DNA of 64,000 bases from Streptosporangium sp. NBC_01495 (GTDB taxonomy: Bacteria > Actinomycetota > Actinomycetes > Streptosporangiales > Streptosporangiaceae). This document shows positions 8,390 to 16,645 of this stretch, piece by piece. Location: positions 7,812,001-7,876,000 of the forward strand of contig NZ_CP109430.1 of assembly GCF_036250735.1 (NCBI RefSeq), read 5' to 3'. The notes under the pieces are model-generated. The model worked only from the letters and a program-made list of their open reading frames with translations, searched no databases and was not told the origin of the DNA. Numbering within the stretch: the first letter of the stretch is position 1; each line of letters opens with the position of its first letter. Position numbers and translations under genes: made by a program.

Positions 8390-9589
8390 TCATGAACCGG
8401 TCGTCCTGCTCCTGCCCGAGATGCCGGCGACGGCCGCGCTGACCAGGGCGAGCGCCGCTCCCACCCACATCACCGCGGAGATCGACACGCCGTCCACGAC
8501 CCGGCCGCCGGCGAATGAGCCGAGCGCGATGGAGACGTTGAAGGCGCCGACGAAGAGCGCCGTACCCATTTCGCCGCCGCCCGACCGCATGATCCAGAGC
8601 TGCAGGGTCACCCCCACGCCGCCGTAGCCCAGGCCCCACACCACGAGCATGACAAGGGGCGGGCCGATCAGGGGCAGCGCCGCCGTGGAGAGTGCCATGA
8701 GAACGGCCAGCGTGATCAGGACCGGCTTGGGGTTCCTGGCCGCCCATGCGCCTGCCGCGAAGTTGCCGGCCACGCCTGCGGCGCCGTACATGAGGAGGGC
8801 AGTGCTGACAAGGGCGGGATCGGCGTGCGAGACCTGCTCCAGGAACGGCCGGACGTAGGTGTAGGCCGCGAAGTGACCGGACACGATCAGGACGGTCAGG
8901 ACGAGGACGACCTTGAGCGGGCCGGAGAGCCACCCGAGCCGCCCCTCCGACGGGTGGGCCGGGGCCTCGCGGGGCGACGGCTCGGACGCGCGGGCTCGGG
9001 GTTCACCCGGTAGCGACGGCAGGGTGGTGGCCAGCAGCGCGAGCAGGGCCAGGGCCAGTACCCCCATGGCGATGAACGCGGTCCGCCACCCCGCGAACGA
9101 CGAGATGAACGTCGCCAAGGGCACCCCCAGCACCGACGCCACCGACACCCCCGCCAAGATGATCGACGTGGCCCGCCCGACGGACCCTTCGGGCACCAGC
9201 CGCAGGCCGAGGCCGGCCGCGAAGGCCCAGAACCCGCCGATGCTCACCCCGGTCAGCACCCGAGCGGCCAGCATGACGGGGTAGTTCGGCGCGAACGCGC
9301 CCACCAGGTTGGCCACCGCCAGCAGCGCCATCAGCCCCAGCAGCGTGACGCGCCGGTCGAGCCGTCGGGCGGTGATCGCCAGCACGGGCGCGGAGACGGC
9401 GGCGACCAGTCCGGGCGCCGACATCATCAGTCCGGCCGTCCCGTCGGAGACGCCGAAGGTGGCGGCGATCGAGGTCAGCAGCCCAACGGGCAGCATCTCA
9501 CTGGTCACGATGGTGAAGGTGCCCACCGCGACCGAGGACACGGCGAGCCAGCGCGCCCGGCCGGCGGCGGAAACATCGGTCATGGTCAT
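8390..9589 (-). CDS. MFS transporter, DHA1/AraJ-like efflux protein
   Basis: A 399-residue twelve-helix MFS protein. Residues such as TSEMLPVGLLTSIAATFGVS near the N-terminus and the paired loop ITARRLDRRVTLL are characteristic of the DHA1 AraJ/sugar-efflux-type exporters of actinobacteria. The ATG at 9589 (MTMTDV) has a GAAGG ribosome-binding site 10 bases upstream; 9583 is an alternative. It is divergent from the LysR-family gene at 9681, which probably controls it through the inverted repeat at 9646-9662. The exported substrate is unknown. Confidence 0.85.
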   Translation of the reverse strand: MTMTDVSAAGRARWLAVSSVAVGTFTIVTSEMLPVGLLTSIAATFGVSDGTAGLMMSAPGLVAAVSAPVLAITARRLDRRVTLLGLMALLAVANLVGAFAPNYPVMLAARVLTGVSIGGFWAFAAGLGLRLVPEGSVGRATSIILAGVSVASVLGVPLATFISSFAGWRTAFIAMGVLALALLALLATTLPSLPGEPRARASEPSPREAPAHPSEGRLGWLSGPLKVVLVLTVLIVSGHFAAYTYVRPFLEQVSHADPALVSTALLMYGAAGVAGNFAAGAWAARNPKPVLITLAVLMALSTAALPLIGPPLVMLVVWGLGYGGVGVTLQLWIMRSGGGEMGTALFVGAFNVSIALGSFAGGRVVDGVSISAVMWVGAALALVSAAVAGISGRSRTTGS

Positions 9590-9645
9590 GCCAGCCAGCC
9601 TTCTGCCGGCCACCAGCGGGAACAATGGCGAAGATCGAAGGCTTG

Positions 9646-9662
9646 GTTTAGGTGGACTAAAC
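9646..9662. promoter_or_regulatory. LysR-type operator between divergent regulator and exporter
   Basis: GTTTAG-GTGGA-CTAAAC is a 17-base inverted repeat with perfect 6-base arms and fits the T-N11-A rule of LysR-family binding sites. It lies 19 bases before the LysR start and 57 bases before the divergent MFS start, where a LysR protein would control both. Confidence 0.75.
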
Positions 9663-9680
9663 GATCAGATGGAGGTGGAG

Positions 9681-10583
9681 ATGGAGTTCAGGGAGCTGGA
9701 GTGCTTCGTCGTGCTCAGCGAGGAGCTGCACTTCGCGCGTACGGCCGAGCGCCTCTACCTGTCACCCGGCCGGGTGAGCCAGCTCATGCGCTCGCTGGAG
9801 ACCAGGCTCGGCGGCCGGCTCTTCCACCGGACCAGCAGGCGCGTACACCTCACGCCCCTGGGCGAACGTTTCCTGGCCGACCTGCGCCCCTCCTACGACG
9901 GCCTCGCGAACGCGGTCAGCCGGGCCAAGGCGGCCGCCCGCGAGGTGAGAGGCGTGATCAGGCTCGGCTTCCTGGCCACGCCCACGGACGTCATCACCGG
10001 CAGCGTGCGCGCCTTCGAGCACCGGTACCCGGGGTGCGAGGTGGAACTGGTGGAGATTCCGCTCTCCGACCCCTTCGGCAAGTTGCGGGCCGGGCAGGTG
10101 GACATCGCGTCCACACTGCTCCCGGTGGACGAGCCCGATCTGGCGACGGGTGAAGGGCTGAACCGGGTCTCGTACCAGCTCGGCGTCTCCTCGCGCCACC
10201 CGTTGGCCGCCCGTGCGAGCATCGGCGCGGAGGAGCTGGCCGACCTGTCCCTGATCGGCCTGGACGGCCCGGCTCCGCGCACGTGGCGCGAGCGTGTGGC
10301 ACCGTCCACAACCCCTTCCGGCCGTCCCATACCCCTGGCCGGTACGGTGGCCACCAGCCAGGAAGGCCTGACACAGGTGGCGCTCAACCGGGGCGGCATG
10401 TTGTTCTGCACCCCCACGGCGGCTCACCACAGGCGCCCGGATGTCTGCTTCGTCCCCGTCACGGGGTTGCCTCCCTCGATCCTCGGCCTGGCTTGGGTGA
10501 AGGCGGCGGAGACCGCGGCGATCCGAGCGTTCAACGAGGCGGCCGTCGGGCATGCGCTCGGGGTGGCGGCCCTGGTGGCGTAA
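9681..10583 (+). CDS. LysR-family transcriptional regulator
   Basis: A 300-residue LysR-type regulator. Residues 1-60 form the winged helix-turn-helix (FRELECFVVLSEELHFARTA, then LSPGRVSQLMRSLETRLGG), followed by a two-lobed effector-binding domain (near residues 90-290). The ATG at 9681 follows GGAGGTGGAG; an ATG at 9669 would put that ribosome-binding sequence inside the gene, so 9681 is preferred and gives the usual MEFRELE start of this subfamily. It is transcribed divergently from the AraJ-like exporter and probably regulates it and itself. The inducer is unknown. Confidence 0.9.
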   Translation: MEFRELECFVVLSEELHFARTAERLYLSPGRVSQLMRSLETRLGGRLFHRTSRRVHLTPLGERFLADLRPSYDGLANAVSRAKAAAREVRGVIRLGFLATPTDVITGSVRAFEHRYPGCEVELVEIPLSDPFGKLRAGQVDIASTLLPVDEPDLATGEGLNRVSYQLGVSSRHPLAARASIGAEELADLSLIGLDGPAPRTWRERVAPSTTPSGRPIPLAGTVATSQEGLTQVALNRGGMLFCTPTAAHHRRPDVCFVPVTGLPPSILGLAWVKAAETAAIRAFNEAAVGHALGVAALVA

Positions 10584-10705
10584 GGCATGAAGACCCCGGT
10601 CCCCGGACCGGTCTCATTGCGGGCCTCCAAGCCGAGACACCAGGGCAAGCCAAGGGTCCAATTTCACTCCGGTCTCCGGACCGGTCTCATTGCAGCAGAC
10701 TCGAC

Positions 10706-10798
10706 AGCTGGGACGACTTCAACACCGCCGCCCCGTCCGGACTCGCCACCGTCACCCAACCCCTCAGCAACCAGGGCACCCACCTCACCCGCCTGTGA
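10706..10798 (+). pseudogene. LacI-family regulator remnant (C-terminal 30 codons), copy A
   Basis: The frame reads SWDDFNTAAPSGLATVTQPL and ends NQGTHLTRL-stop. This matches the C-terminal end of LacI-family regulators (compare GWDDSDAAAPAGLTTIAQSL in the intact regulator at 6973). Nothing upstream continues the protein: the preceding sequence has GGTCTCATTGC motifs repeated at 10,609, 10,683 and 16,208. It is a gene fragment, and a second diverged copy lies at 17,356. Confidence 0.75.
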
Positions 10799-11240
10799 CA
10801 CCGCGTCGTTCGGCGCGGAGCCGGGGTCAGGGCTGGTACGGCGGGGCGACTCCCCAGCCCCAGCGGGGGACTGGTGCCTGGAGGGGCGGGGTGGCGCCCG
10901 GCTGGGAGTTCTGTACCGCGAGGCGGGTGCCCCACTCGATGTATCCGGCGAACGCCGCCCGGAACTCGGGGTCGGCGGGGAGCCCCACCTCGTCGGCCGC
11001 GTCCATCAACAGGCTTACCCACCTGCGGCGCTGTCGCTCGGTGAGGTGCTTGCCGAGATGCTGGGAGAGCATGTGCGCGTATCCTCCGCGCTCGCGGGTG
11101 TAGCGGTCGGGCCCGCCGAAGACCTCCGCCAGCCACAGCGCCACATGTTGCGGATGGTCCGGGTCCATGTGCGCGAACAGCGGGCCGATCACCTCGTCCT
11201 TTCGCACGTGGCCGTAGAACGTCTCGGTCAGCCGCTCGAA
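10709..11240. repeat. 532-bp duplicated block, copy A
   Basis: Every base from 10,709 to 11,240 aligns without gaps to 17,359-17,890 at a constant offset of 6,650. About eight to ten mismatches lie in the first ~165 bases (the LacI remnant), and the remaining ~367 bases (the globin domain) look identical by eye. Copy A contains the 3-prime part of the intact monooxygenase-globin gene. Both copies are in the same orientation. Confidence 0.9.
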
Positions 11241-11570
11241 CGCCGCCGCGCCGCCCGCCCAGTCGAACAGTGTCGGCTCGGTCTTCCTGAGCACCGGTTC
11301 GTAGTGCCGCATCTCCTCGATGTCTTCGACGTACGGCCTTATCTCGGCGAAGAACTCCGTGAAGTGCTCGCTGCCGCGGAAGCCCTCCAGGTGACCCTTC
11401 GCCGAGGTCCAGACGATGCGCAGGATGTAGACGCCCGGCTCGTCGGCACACTTCGACAACTCGTAGTCCAGGCACTGGGGCGCTCTGCCCAGCGGCACCA
11501 CCGCCCGGCGGTAGGCGGCCTCGAACTCCTCGGCCCGGGGAACGCGGTAACGGATGTACTCGACGATCAT
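10827..11570 (-). CDS. ABM monooxygenase-like domain fused to a group II truncated hemoglobin
   Basis: A 247-residue fusion. Residues 1-95 are an antibiotic-biosynthesis-monooxygenase-like (ABM) ferredoxin-fold domain (MIVEYIRYRV start), and residues about 108-220 are a group II truncated hemoglobin with Tyr B10 (Y119 in ETFYGHV), the proximal His region (MLSQHLGKHL, H171) and Trp G8 (W184 in RRRWVSLL). The same architecture has been described in Streptomyces avermitilis; roles in O2/NO chemistry or quinone oxidation are proposed for the family, not shown here. The ATG at 11570 follows GGAGGTGGAGACG. The C-terminal 137 codons lie inside the 532-bp duplicated block. The gene is monocistronic. 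Confidence 0.88.
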   Translation of the reverse strand: MIVEYIRYRVPRAEEFEAAYRRAVVPLGRAPQCLDYELSKCADEPGVYILRIVWTSAKGHLEGFRGSEHFTEFFAEIRPYVEDIEEMRHYEPVLRKTEPTLFDWAGGAAAFERLTETFYGHVRKDEVIGPLFAHMDPDHPQHVALWLAEVFGGPDRYTRERGGYAHMLSQHLGKHLTERQRRRWVSLLMDAADEVGLPADPEFRAAFAGYIEWGTRLAVQNSQPGATPPLQAPVPRWGWGVAPPYQP

Positions 11571-11718
11571 CGTCTCCACCTCCGAGTGATCAAGTAAGCA
11601 TGTAATCATCCTACGGGCCAGCGACCAAGATCGGGAGGGTCAATACCCTCCAGCGCCGGTTCCGGGCGGCTATGGTGCGCCGTACCCAATTTGATCTAGG
11701 TCATAGGAGCACGCGGTG

Positions 11719-12621
11719 ATGAACGCGAGGGAGCCCGACTGGGCGTACGTGGCCAGGTCCCTCGTCAAGGTCCTGGCCGTCGCCGCGGCGCTGTTCCTCG
11801 CCCTCAGCGCGATCGAGCGGGTGCTGTGGCTGTTCGTCGACTTCGACGACGAGCGAATGGCTCGGGTGTACGGAACCGCCGCCCGCGTCGCGAACCCGGA
11901 CAAGCGCCTGCTGTTCGATTACAGCGATGGCGGGGGGCTGCTGGAGACGACCTACACGCTGCGGGGCGAGCCGCGCCGGGCCGGTCCCGGTGAGGGCCGG
12001 ACGGGGTACAAGATCGTGGAAAACCTGTTCGGCACCATCCGGGCCCCCCACCTCGACGGCCCGTCCGGCGTCCTGGGCGACGCGATCGATTCCGTGGATG
12101 TGGACCTCGGCGTCAACAAGGCACTGACGGAGGAGGCCAGGAAGACCGTCGACGGGCTCCCCCAGACGCTTGAGGCCGTCGCGGTCGTGGAGTTCACACA
12201 CCCGATGACCACTGAGCGGCTTGTCGCCTTCAACCGGAGGCACGAATTCTGCGGGGGAAAGGACGTCTCCTACATCTACGCCCCGTCCTTCTACGACGAC
12301 TCCAGCAAGGTGACCTCCATGAACGCGGTCGTCTGGAACCGCGACATGACCAAGCAGCACTGGGAGGATCTCACCTATGAGTGCGAGACCGAGCCCGAGG
12401 CTGCGCTCGCGGAGTTCCGCAGGTGGGCCGGGCTGCTTGGTGAGGGAGATGACTTCAGCGAGTTCGAGCTGAGCCACGATTGGCTCACTGGGGCGGCCGA
12501 GGAGGGCGTCGTGTACGGGCTCGTCGTCGATCGCTGGAAACTCGCCGACCTGCGCAAGCTCCTCGACGACCCGGAGGTGCGGACGGTCAACCTCGCCGAC
12601 GTCGCCTTCGACCTCGGCTAG
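11719..12621 (+). CDS. Membrane-anchored protein, possible anti-sigma-factor C-terminal-domain (Sigma_reg_C-like) family
   Basis: A 300-residue protein with a short cytoplasmic N-terminus, one transmembrane helix (near residues 15-35) and a mainly extracytoplasmic remainder. The stretch DGLPQTLEAVAVVEFTHPMT followed by TERLVAFNRR resembles the repeating element of Sigma_reg_C-type regulator domains, but the match is by eye and weak. No sigma-factor gene is adjacent. AGGAG at 11705-11709 suits the ATG at 11719 or the GTG at 11716. If the assignment is right it would be a sensor or anti-sigma-like protein; otherwise it is an unknown anchored protein. Confidence 0.6.
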   Translation: MNAREPDWAYVARSLVKVLAVAAALFLALSAIERVLWLFVDFDDERMARVYGTAARVANPDKRLLFDYSDGGGLLETTYTLRGEPRRAGPGEGRTGYKIVENLFGTIRAPHLDGPSGVLGDAIDSVDVDLGVNKALTEEARKTVDGLPQTLEAVAVVEFTHPMTTERLVAFNRRHEFCGGKDVSYIYAPSFYDDSSKVTSMNAVVWNRDMTKQHWEDLTYECETEPEAALAEFRRWAGLLGEGDDFSEFELSHDWLTGAAEEGVVYGLVVDRWKLADLRKLLDDPEVRTVNLADVAFDLG

Positions 12622-12632
12622 TCGGTGGTTTG

Positions 12633-13135
12633 TTAAGGCGGGGTGTAGAGGTTGAGGGACTGTCCCGCGGTGACGGCTGTGACCAGGACCTGTAGTTCAG
12701 CGGATGGGGGCCTGGTTGACCAGTTGCGCCACCAGCGTTGCAGCAGTGCGCAGGGGGTCAGCCAGCCGCGGACGTGGCGGACGGCCCGGGGCCGGCACAG
12801 TGGTACGGGTGGCACTGCGACGATGGGCCCCCTCTCTCCGCCGTCGGCGTCGGCCGGGGCGGGCGACAGGTGTGGTGAGGGGGCCGGATCGGCGGGCCGG
12901 GCATGCCGGCAGAAGGTGAACGCGCACATCACCAGGACCCGGCCACCGGCTCCGCACCGGCCAGGGCCGTCAGCGTCTTGTTGCGGTCCCGTGGCAACAA
13001 CAGCCCGGCCAGATATTCACGGAACCCCCGGCGCTGCGCGAGCGAGCACCACAGATCATCGAACCGGACCGCGTACTCCTCCAACGGACCCGGCGCCGGC
13101 GGGCACGGACGCCGCGCGGTCACCATCACGACCAC
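12633..13135 (-). mobile_element. IS701-family transposase remnant (N- and C-terminal pieces, middle deleted)
   Basis: On the minus strand, 12929-13135 reads RFDDLWCSLAQRRGFREYL then LLLPRDRNKTLTALAGAEPV, the conserved N-terminus of IS701-family transposases. Bases 12633-12790 read VRGWLTPCALLQRWWRNW and end in NLYTPP, the typical C-terminus. The roughly 900 bases that should separate them, with the DDE catalytic core, are missing. It cannot encode an active transposase. No flanking terminal repeats were recognised. Confidence 0.75.
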
Positions 13136-13205
13136 CCCCGAACAGCACCAACCGTCCCTATCTACCGGCTCACCGCGGCATCAGCCCCATGTCAACAAAC
13201 CACCG

Positions 13206-13613
13206 TTACTGGCTGTCTACGATGCCCGCGCTCGGCTGCGGAAGCCGGCCTTGCCGGATACGTTCCCGCTCCCGCAGCACGGTCAGAATCTCCTGCCAAC
13301 GGCCCTTGATTCGCCACAGTCGCCAGTAGCGATAGACCGTCTGCCACGGTGGAAAGTCGTGTGGCAGCAGCCTCCAGGCGCACCCGGCCCGAAGCCAGTA
13401 CGCCAGTGCGTTGACGATCTCACGCCGCTCATGCACCGCCGGACGCCCACCCAGCTTGGTCGGCGGGATCGACGGGGCAAGAGCTTCCCACTCGACGTCA
13501 CTCAGGTCGGTCGGGTATGTGGCACGCTTCTCAGTCATCGACGACCTCCCGCGCTCCGACACGGGTCATTACATGGCAAATATGCCCATTAGCAGACTTT
13601 TCAGACACCCTCT
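13206..13613 (-). mobile_element. IS5-family element remnant: transposase 5-prime part and one terminal inverted repeat
   Basis: From an ATG at 13538 the minus strand encodes MTEKRATYPTDLSDVEWEAL and GRPAVHERREIVNALAYWLR, the N-terminal DUF4096-type domain of IS5-family transposases, and stops after SAGIVDSQ at 13206 where the catalytic region should begin. AGAGGGTGTCTGAAAAGTC at 13595-13613 has the form of an IS5-group terminal repeat. It touches the stop codon of the NACHT gene, marking the insertion edge. The other end is lost. Bases 13136-13205 between the two IS relics hold no recognisable gene. Confidence 0.8.
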
Positions 13614-15651
13614 AGCCTTGCCTTCGAACCAGATGATCTTGCAACTCGGCGTGGCGGAACTGGTAGAAGGGGCCAGCTGCCCGCAGCAGTCCGCGCCGGT
13701 GCAGGTCGTTCAGAAGCCGCGCCAGCCGCAAAGGTCCTCGGCCCAGCAGGGCCAGGTGTCCCTGGAAAATCACCGATCTGAGCCAGGTGTCCCGCCGCCG
13801 GGCCATGAAACCGAAGCTGAAGGCGAACACGAAGACGAACAGTCCGTCGTTGCCTGAGGACAGCCCGCGCTGCCCGTCCACGAAAACGAACAGCTCGACC
13901 GCGAAGGTGAGGGCTGTACCGAGAATCACGCCGTTCACAAGGTGCAGGCCGGTCAGCGCCCGGTTCACCCGCCACGTGGAGGCGGGTGTCACGGCGGCGG
14001 TGAACACCGGCGGCCGCTCGTCCGGTGCGTCGGGGCGAATCTGCATCACTCGGAGCGAAATCCAGTTGAGCCCGACGACGCCCACGAGGGTCGCCAGACC
14101 CATCATGGGGCCTTTCGACCACCACATGTATATGACCACCGGCAGCCCGAGCGGCATTCCTAACATCATCAGCGGACTGTTCGCCCAGATCATGCGAATG
14201 AAGTCGAACAGCCGACGGCGTGCCCGCAGCGGGGCGAAGTCCGGCTCGTCGGCGGCCGGCCGCCTGGGCATGATCACGCCCAAACAGAAGCCCAGACCGA
14301 GCAGCACCCCGAATCCGGTGCCGCGGATCATGCCGCCCATGACCGCCGCGGGCAGGCTGAGCACGACCCCGGCCAAGACTCCGACCCATTCGGATACCAG
14401 GGGGCGACCCTTGCCGGGGAAGACGTAGTCGATCATCCGCCACCAGGCCAGGTCCTGTGTCCCGGTCCTGGCCAGCAGACCGGCCAGCCAGGCGAGCCGC
14501 TCGGCGCCTCGGGCGGGGGCGGGCCCGCCGTGGCTCAGCCGGGACTCGACGAGACCGTCCAGCAAGTGGGCCCGCAGCGCCTCGCTCTCCTCGCCCCGCA
14601 CGCTCAGCAGCGGAGCGGGGTCGGCGTCCCGATCGACGTAGACGACCTTGACCAGCCAGAGCCCCCAGGCGGCGGAGGTGACGTACGCCAGAGCGGGGGC
14701 CCTGCCCTCCCGCAGCGCGTCCAGCGCCTTCGCCCACGCCGGGGAGGGCTCCGCCGGCATACACGCGTCCAGGTACGCCGCGGCGGCCTTCTGGTCCAGG
14801 GCCTTCGGCGCGATGACGGTCGCCCCTTTGAGCGCCCGGGTCACACCCACGGTGTCCTTGTACGCCCTGCTGCGCGAGGTGATGATCACTTGGTCACGGT
14901 CTCCCAGAGTATGTGAGAGCTCGCGCAGCGCCCTGGCGCGGGCGTCCTCGGGCAGTTCGTCCAGCCCGTCGAGCACGGTCAGGAAGTGCCCATGACCGGC
15001 CAGCAAGTCGGTCCCGTCAGCACTTTTCCCCATCCCGCGCAACGCCGCGTAGTCCGCACGCACGCGCGAGGCCACCCAGTCATGAAAACGCGGGTGCGTC
15101 TCGACGTCCCATTCGGCGATCGGCAGCAGCACGGGGACGGGCCCGTCGTCGGTGCGGGTCTCGATCAGGTGCAGCAGTAGCTCGATGGCCAGGGTGGTCT
15201 TGCCTGTCCCCGGCCCACCCGTGATCACCAGCCGGTGGCGCGGCAGCCCGCGGAAGAAGGCGGCCAGCCCGGCGGCCTCGTCCGAGCGCAGCAGGCAGGC
15301 CTCGGACCGGCGCGGCTGCTTGCCGGACCTGGGACGGAGCGTCACACTCCAGAAGACCGGGATCAGCGCGTCCCCCTGCCGCCGCGCCACCGCCTCCTCC
15401 GCCCATTGGTGGGCCACCAGCTCGGCCAGGCGGGCCTTGGCTTCGGAGAGCGTCGGGGTGGGGGCGGCGGCCAGGCTAAGTCGGTAGCCCACCCAGTTGC
15501 TGAGTGCCATCAGCACGCAGGCGATCGCGATCCACCGCGAGCTCCAAACCTCGTTGTCGAGCACCTGGTTCAGAGCCACCGCTAATGCTGCGCCGCCGGT
15601 TGTATAGACCGCGAACAGGAATCGAGGGCTCAATAAGCCTCTGCTACGCAT
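13612..15651 (-). CDS. Membrane NACHT-domain NTPase
   Basis: A 679-residue STAND-type NTPase. Two N-terminal membrane helices (about residues 11-30 and 38-58) are followed by a NACHT domain with Walker A GGPGTGKT (145-152), Walker B FLTVLDGLDELPE (223-235) and sensor segment QVIITSRSR (254-262). The C-terminal half has about five to six further membrane helices (about residues 425-650) and ends in a short soluble tail. NACHT proteins act as nucleotide-driven switches, and some bacterial ones are antiphage NLR-like proteins; defence by membrane damage is inference. No partner gene is adjacent. The stop codon overlaps the terminal repeat of an IS5 relic by two bases, so the native C-terminus may be altered. 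Confidence 0.85.
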   Translation of the reverse strand: MRSRGLLSPRFLFAVYTTGGAALAVALNQVLDNEVWSSRWIAIACVLMALSNWVGYRLSLAAAPTPTLSEAKARLAELVAHQWAEEAVARRQGDALIPVFWSVTLRPRSGKQPRRSEACLLRSDEAAGLAAFFRGLPRHRLVITGGPGTGKTTLAIELLLHLIETRTDDGPVPVLLPIAEWDVETHPRFHDWVASRVRADYAALRGMGKSADGTDLLAGHGHFLTVLDGLDELPEDARARALRELSHTLGDRDQVIITSRSRAYKDTVGVTRALKGATVIAPKALDQKAAAAYLDACMPAEPSPAWAKALDALREGRAPALAYVTSAAWGLWLVKVVYVDRDADPAPLLSVRGEESEALRAHLLDGLVESRLSHGGPAPARGAERLAWLAGLLARTGTQDLAWWRMIDYVFPGKGRPLVSEWVGVLAGVVLSLPAAVMGGMIRGTGFGVLLGLGFCLGVIMPRRPAADEPDFAPLRARRRLFDFIRMIWANSPLMMLGMPLGLPVVIYMWWSKGPMMGLATLVGVVGLNWISLRVMQIRPDAPDERPPVFTAAVTPASTWRVNRALTGLHLVNGVILGTALTFAVELFVFVDGQRGLSSGNDGLFVFVFAFSFGFMARRRDTWLRSVIFQGHLALLGRGPLRLARLLNDLHRRGLLRAAGPFYQFRHAELQDHLVRRQG

Positions 15652-15841
15652 AACGGATTACTTTAGCGCGGCGATCAGGCGGACCGTGCGCGATCCCGCC
15701 CACGGCTAGGGGCTGTTTCAAAGAAGTATGCGGATGAGCTGGCCAGTCATCTGGGTATTGGTGAGTGGACCGCCAATTGGCGACATGCTCGGTGACTTTC
15801 TCGTGCTCAGCGCGAGAGACAAGAGTGCGGCCCCCAAGTCG

Positions 15842-16144
15842 TCAAGCCAGGTCCACGAGGCAGCCCTTCTTGATGCTCGCGAGGAGGGAGTCCCACTCGG
15901 TGGGAGTGAAGGAAAGCACCGGGCCGTAAGGGTCTTTGTAGTCGCGAATCAGGAAGAGACGTTCGGCATCCACCGTGTGTTCGGAGGCGGCTTGGGCGTG
16001 GTCAGTAAGCGCAACTTCGACGCAACTGCTGCCGTTCCTACCGCTGAGGGTACTCTTGCTCCAGACACCAACCTCGACGCACTGACCACCGTTGGTGTTG
16101 CTTCGGCTGGACTTGCGCCAGATCACGTGGGAAAGATCCATCAT
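15842..16144 (-). CDS. DUF397 protein with a partly duplicated domain
   Basis: A 100-residue protein. The DUF397 signature WRKSSRSNTNGGQCVEVG is followed by a second, shorter copy of its first half (STLSGRNGSSCVEVALT) and then the usual RDYKDPYGPVLSFTPTEW ending, so one half-domain appears duplicated. DUF397 proteins are small actinobacterial proteins normally encoded next to XRE/DUF5753 regulators, and some act as regulatory partners of them; the activity here is unknown. The ATG at 16144 has GGAGGTG upstream. It lies downstream of a second DUF397 gene and a DUF5753 remnant on the same strand. Confidence 0.8.
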   Translation of the reverse strand: MMDLSHVIWRKSSRSNTNGGQCVEVGVWSKSTLSGRNGSSCVEVALTDHAQAASEHTVDAERLFLIRDYKDPYGPVLSFTPTEWDSLLASIKKGCLVDLA

Positions 16145-16219
16145 GGGTGCACCTCCTGGTCCGCTTGCATGTTTTGGATAGCCTGCGCGATCGAGTTTCA
16201 CTCCGGTCTCATTGCGGGA

Positions 16220-16444
16220 TCAGATAGCTGGATCGTCGAATTCGCCGCCCTTGATGCCGCCGATGAAGGCATGCCACTCGGCAGGCGAGAAGATCAAACT
16301 AGGACCACTTCGGTCCTTGCTGTCGCGAACGCCGATGCGGCCTGCAGTCAGAGAGGCGACTTCGACGCAACTTCCACCGTTGCCACCACTGCGAGTGCTT
16401 TTACGCCAAACGGCTCTGGATAGTTCTTCGCAGGACACCTGCAT
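16220..16444 (-). CDS. DUF397 protein
   Basis: A 74-residue single-domain DUF397 protein: WRKSTRSGGNGGSCVEVA near residues 13-30, then GVRDSKDRSGPSLIFSPAEW and a GEFD ending. The ATG at 16444 follows GGAGGAAAGG; an earlier ATG at 16459 has no such site. It starts 17 bases after the stop of the DUF5753 remnant, the normal regulator-then-DUF397 order. Its regulator partner has been lost, so it is probably an orphan. Confidence 0.85.
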   Translation of the reverse strand: MQVSCEELSRAVWRKSTRSGGNGGSCVEVASLTAGRIGVRDSKDRSGPSLIFSPAEWHAFIGGIKGGEFDDPAI

Positions 16445-16461
16445 CCTTTCCTCCTGCAACG

Positions 16462-16645
16462 TTAGAGATCTTCTTTGGCGATCGCGATCATGGTGATCGA
16501 GGCCCTCGGGTCGAGAGCCGAAGCGCGCAGGTGATCATATGTCAGCGTATATGCCCGGAGTTCTTCGGGCTTCTCCAAATAAAGGCTGCCGGTCACGTAC
16601 TCCAGATAGGCCACCTCGCTGGCCCCTTCGGAGAAGGAGGAGCGA
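16462..16645 (-). pseudogene. XRE/DUF5753 regulator remnant (C-terminal ~53-60 codons)
   Basis: Read on the minus strand the sequence encodes ASEVAYLEYVTGSLYLEKPE, then ELRAYTLTYDHLRASALDPR and ends AKEDL-stop at 16462. This is the C-terminal end of a DUF5753 effector domain found behind XRE helix-turn-helix regulators. No start codon or helix-turn-helix part remains: the homology stops near 16,645, where the opposite strand turns into an ATP-binding domain. It is too short and overlapped to be recognised as an ordinary gene. Confidence 0.8.

Noticed and set aside
15652..15841. IS end (GGGGCTGTTTCAAAG) and small frame beyond it
   Set aside because: The motif resembles some IS termini but no transposase sequence or partner end lies nearby.
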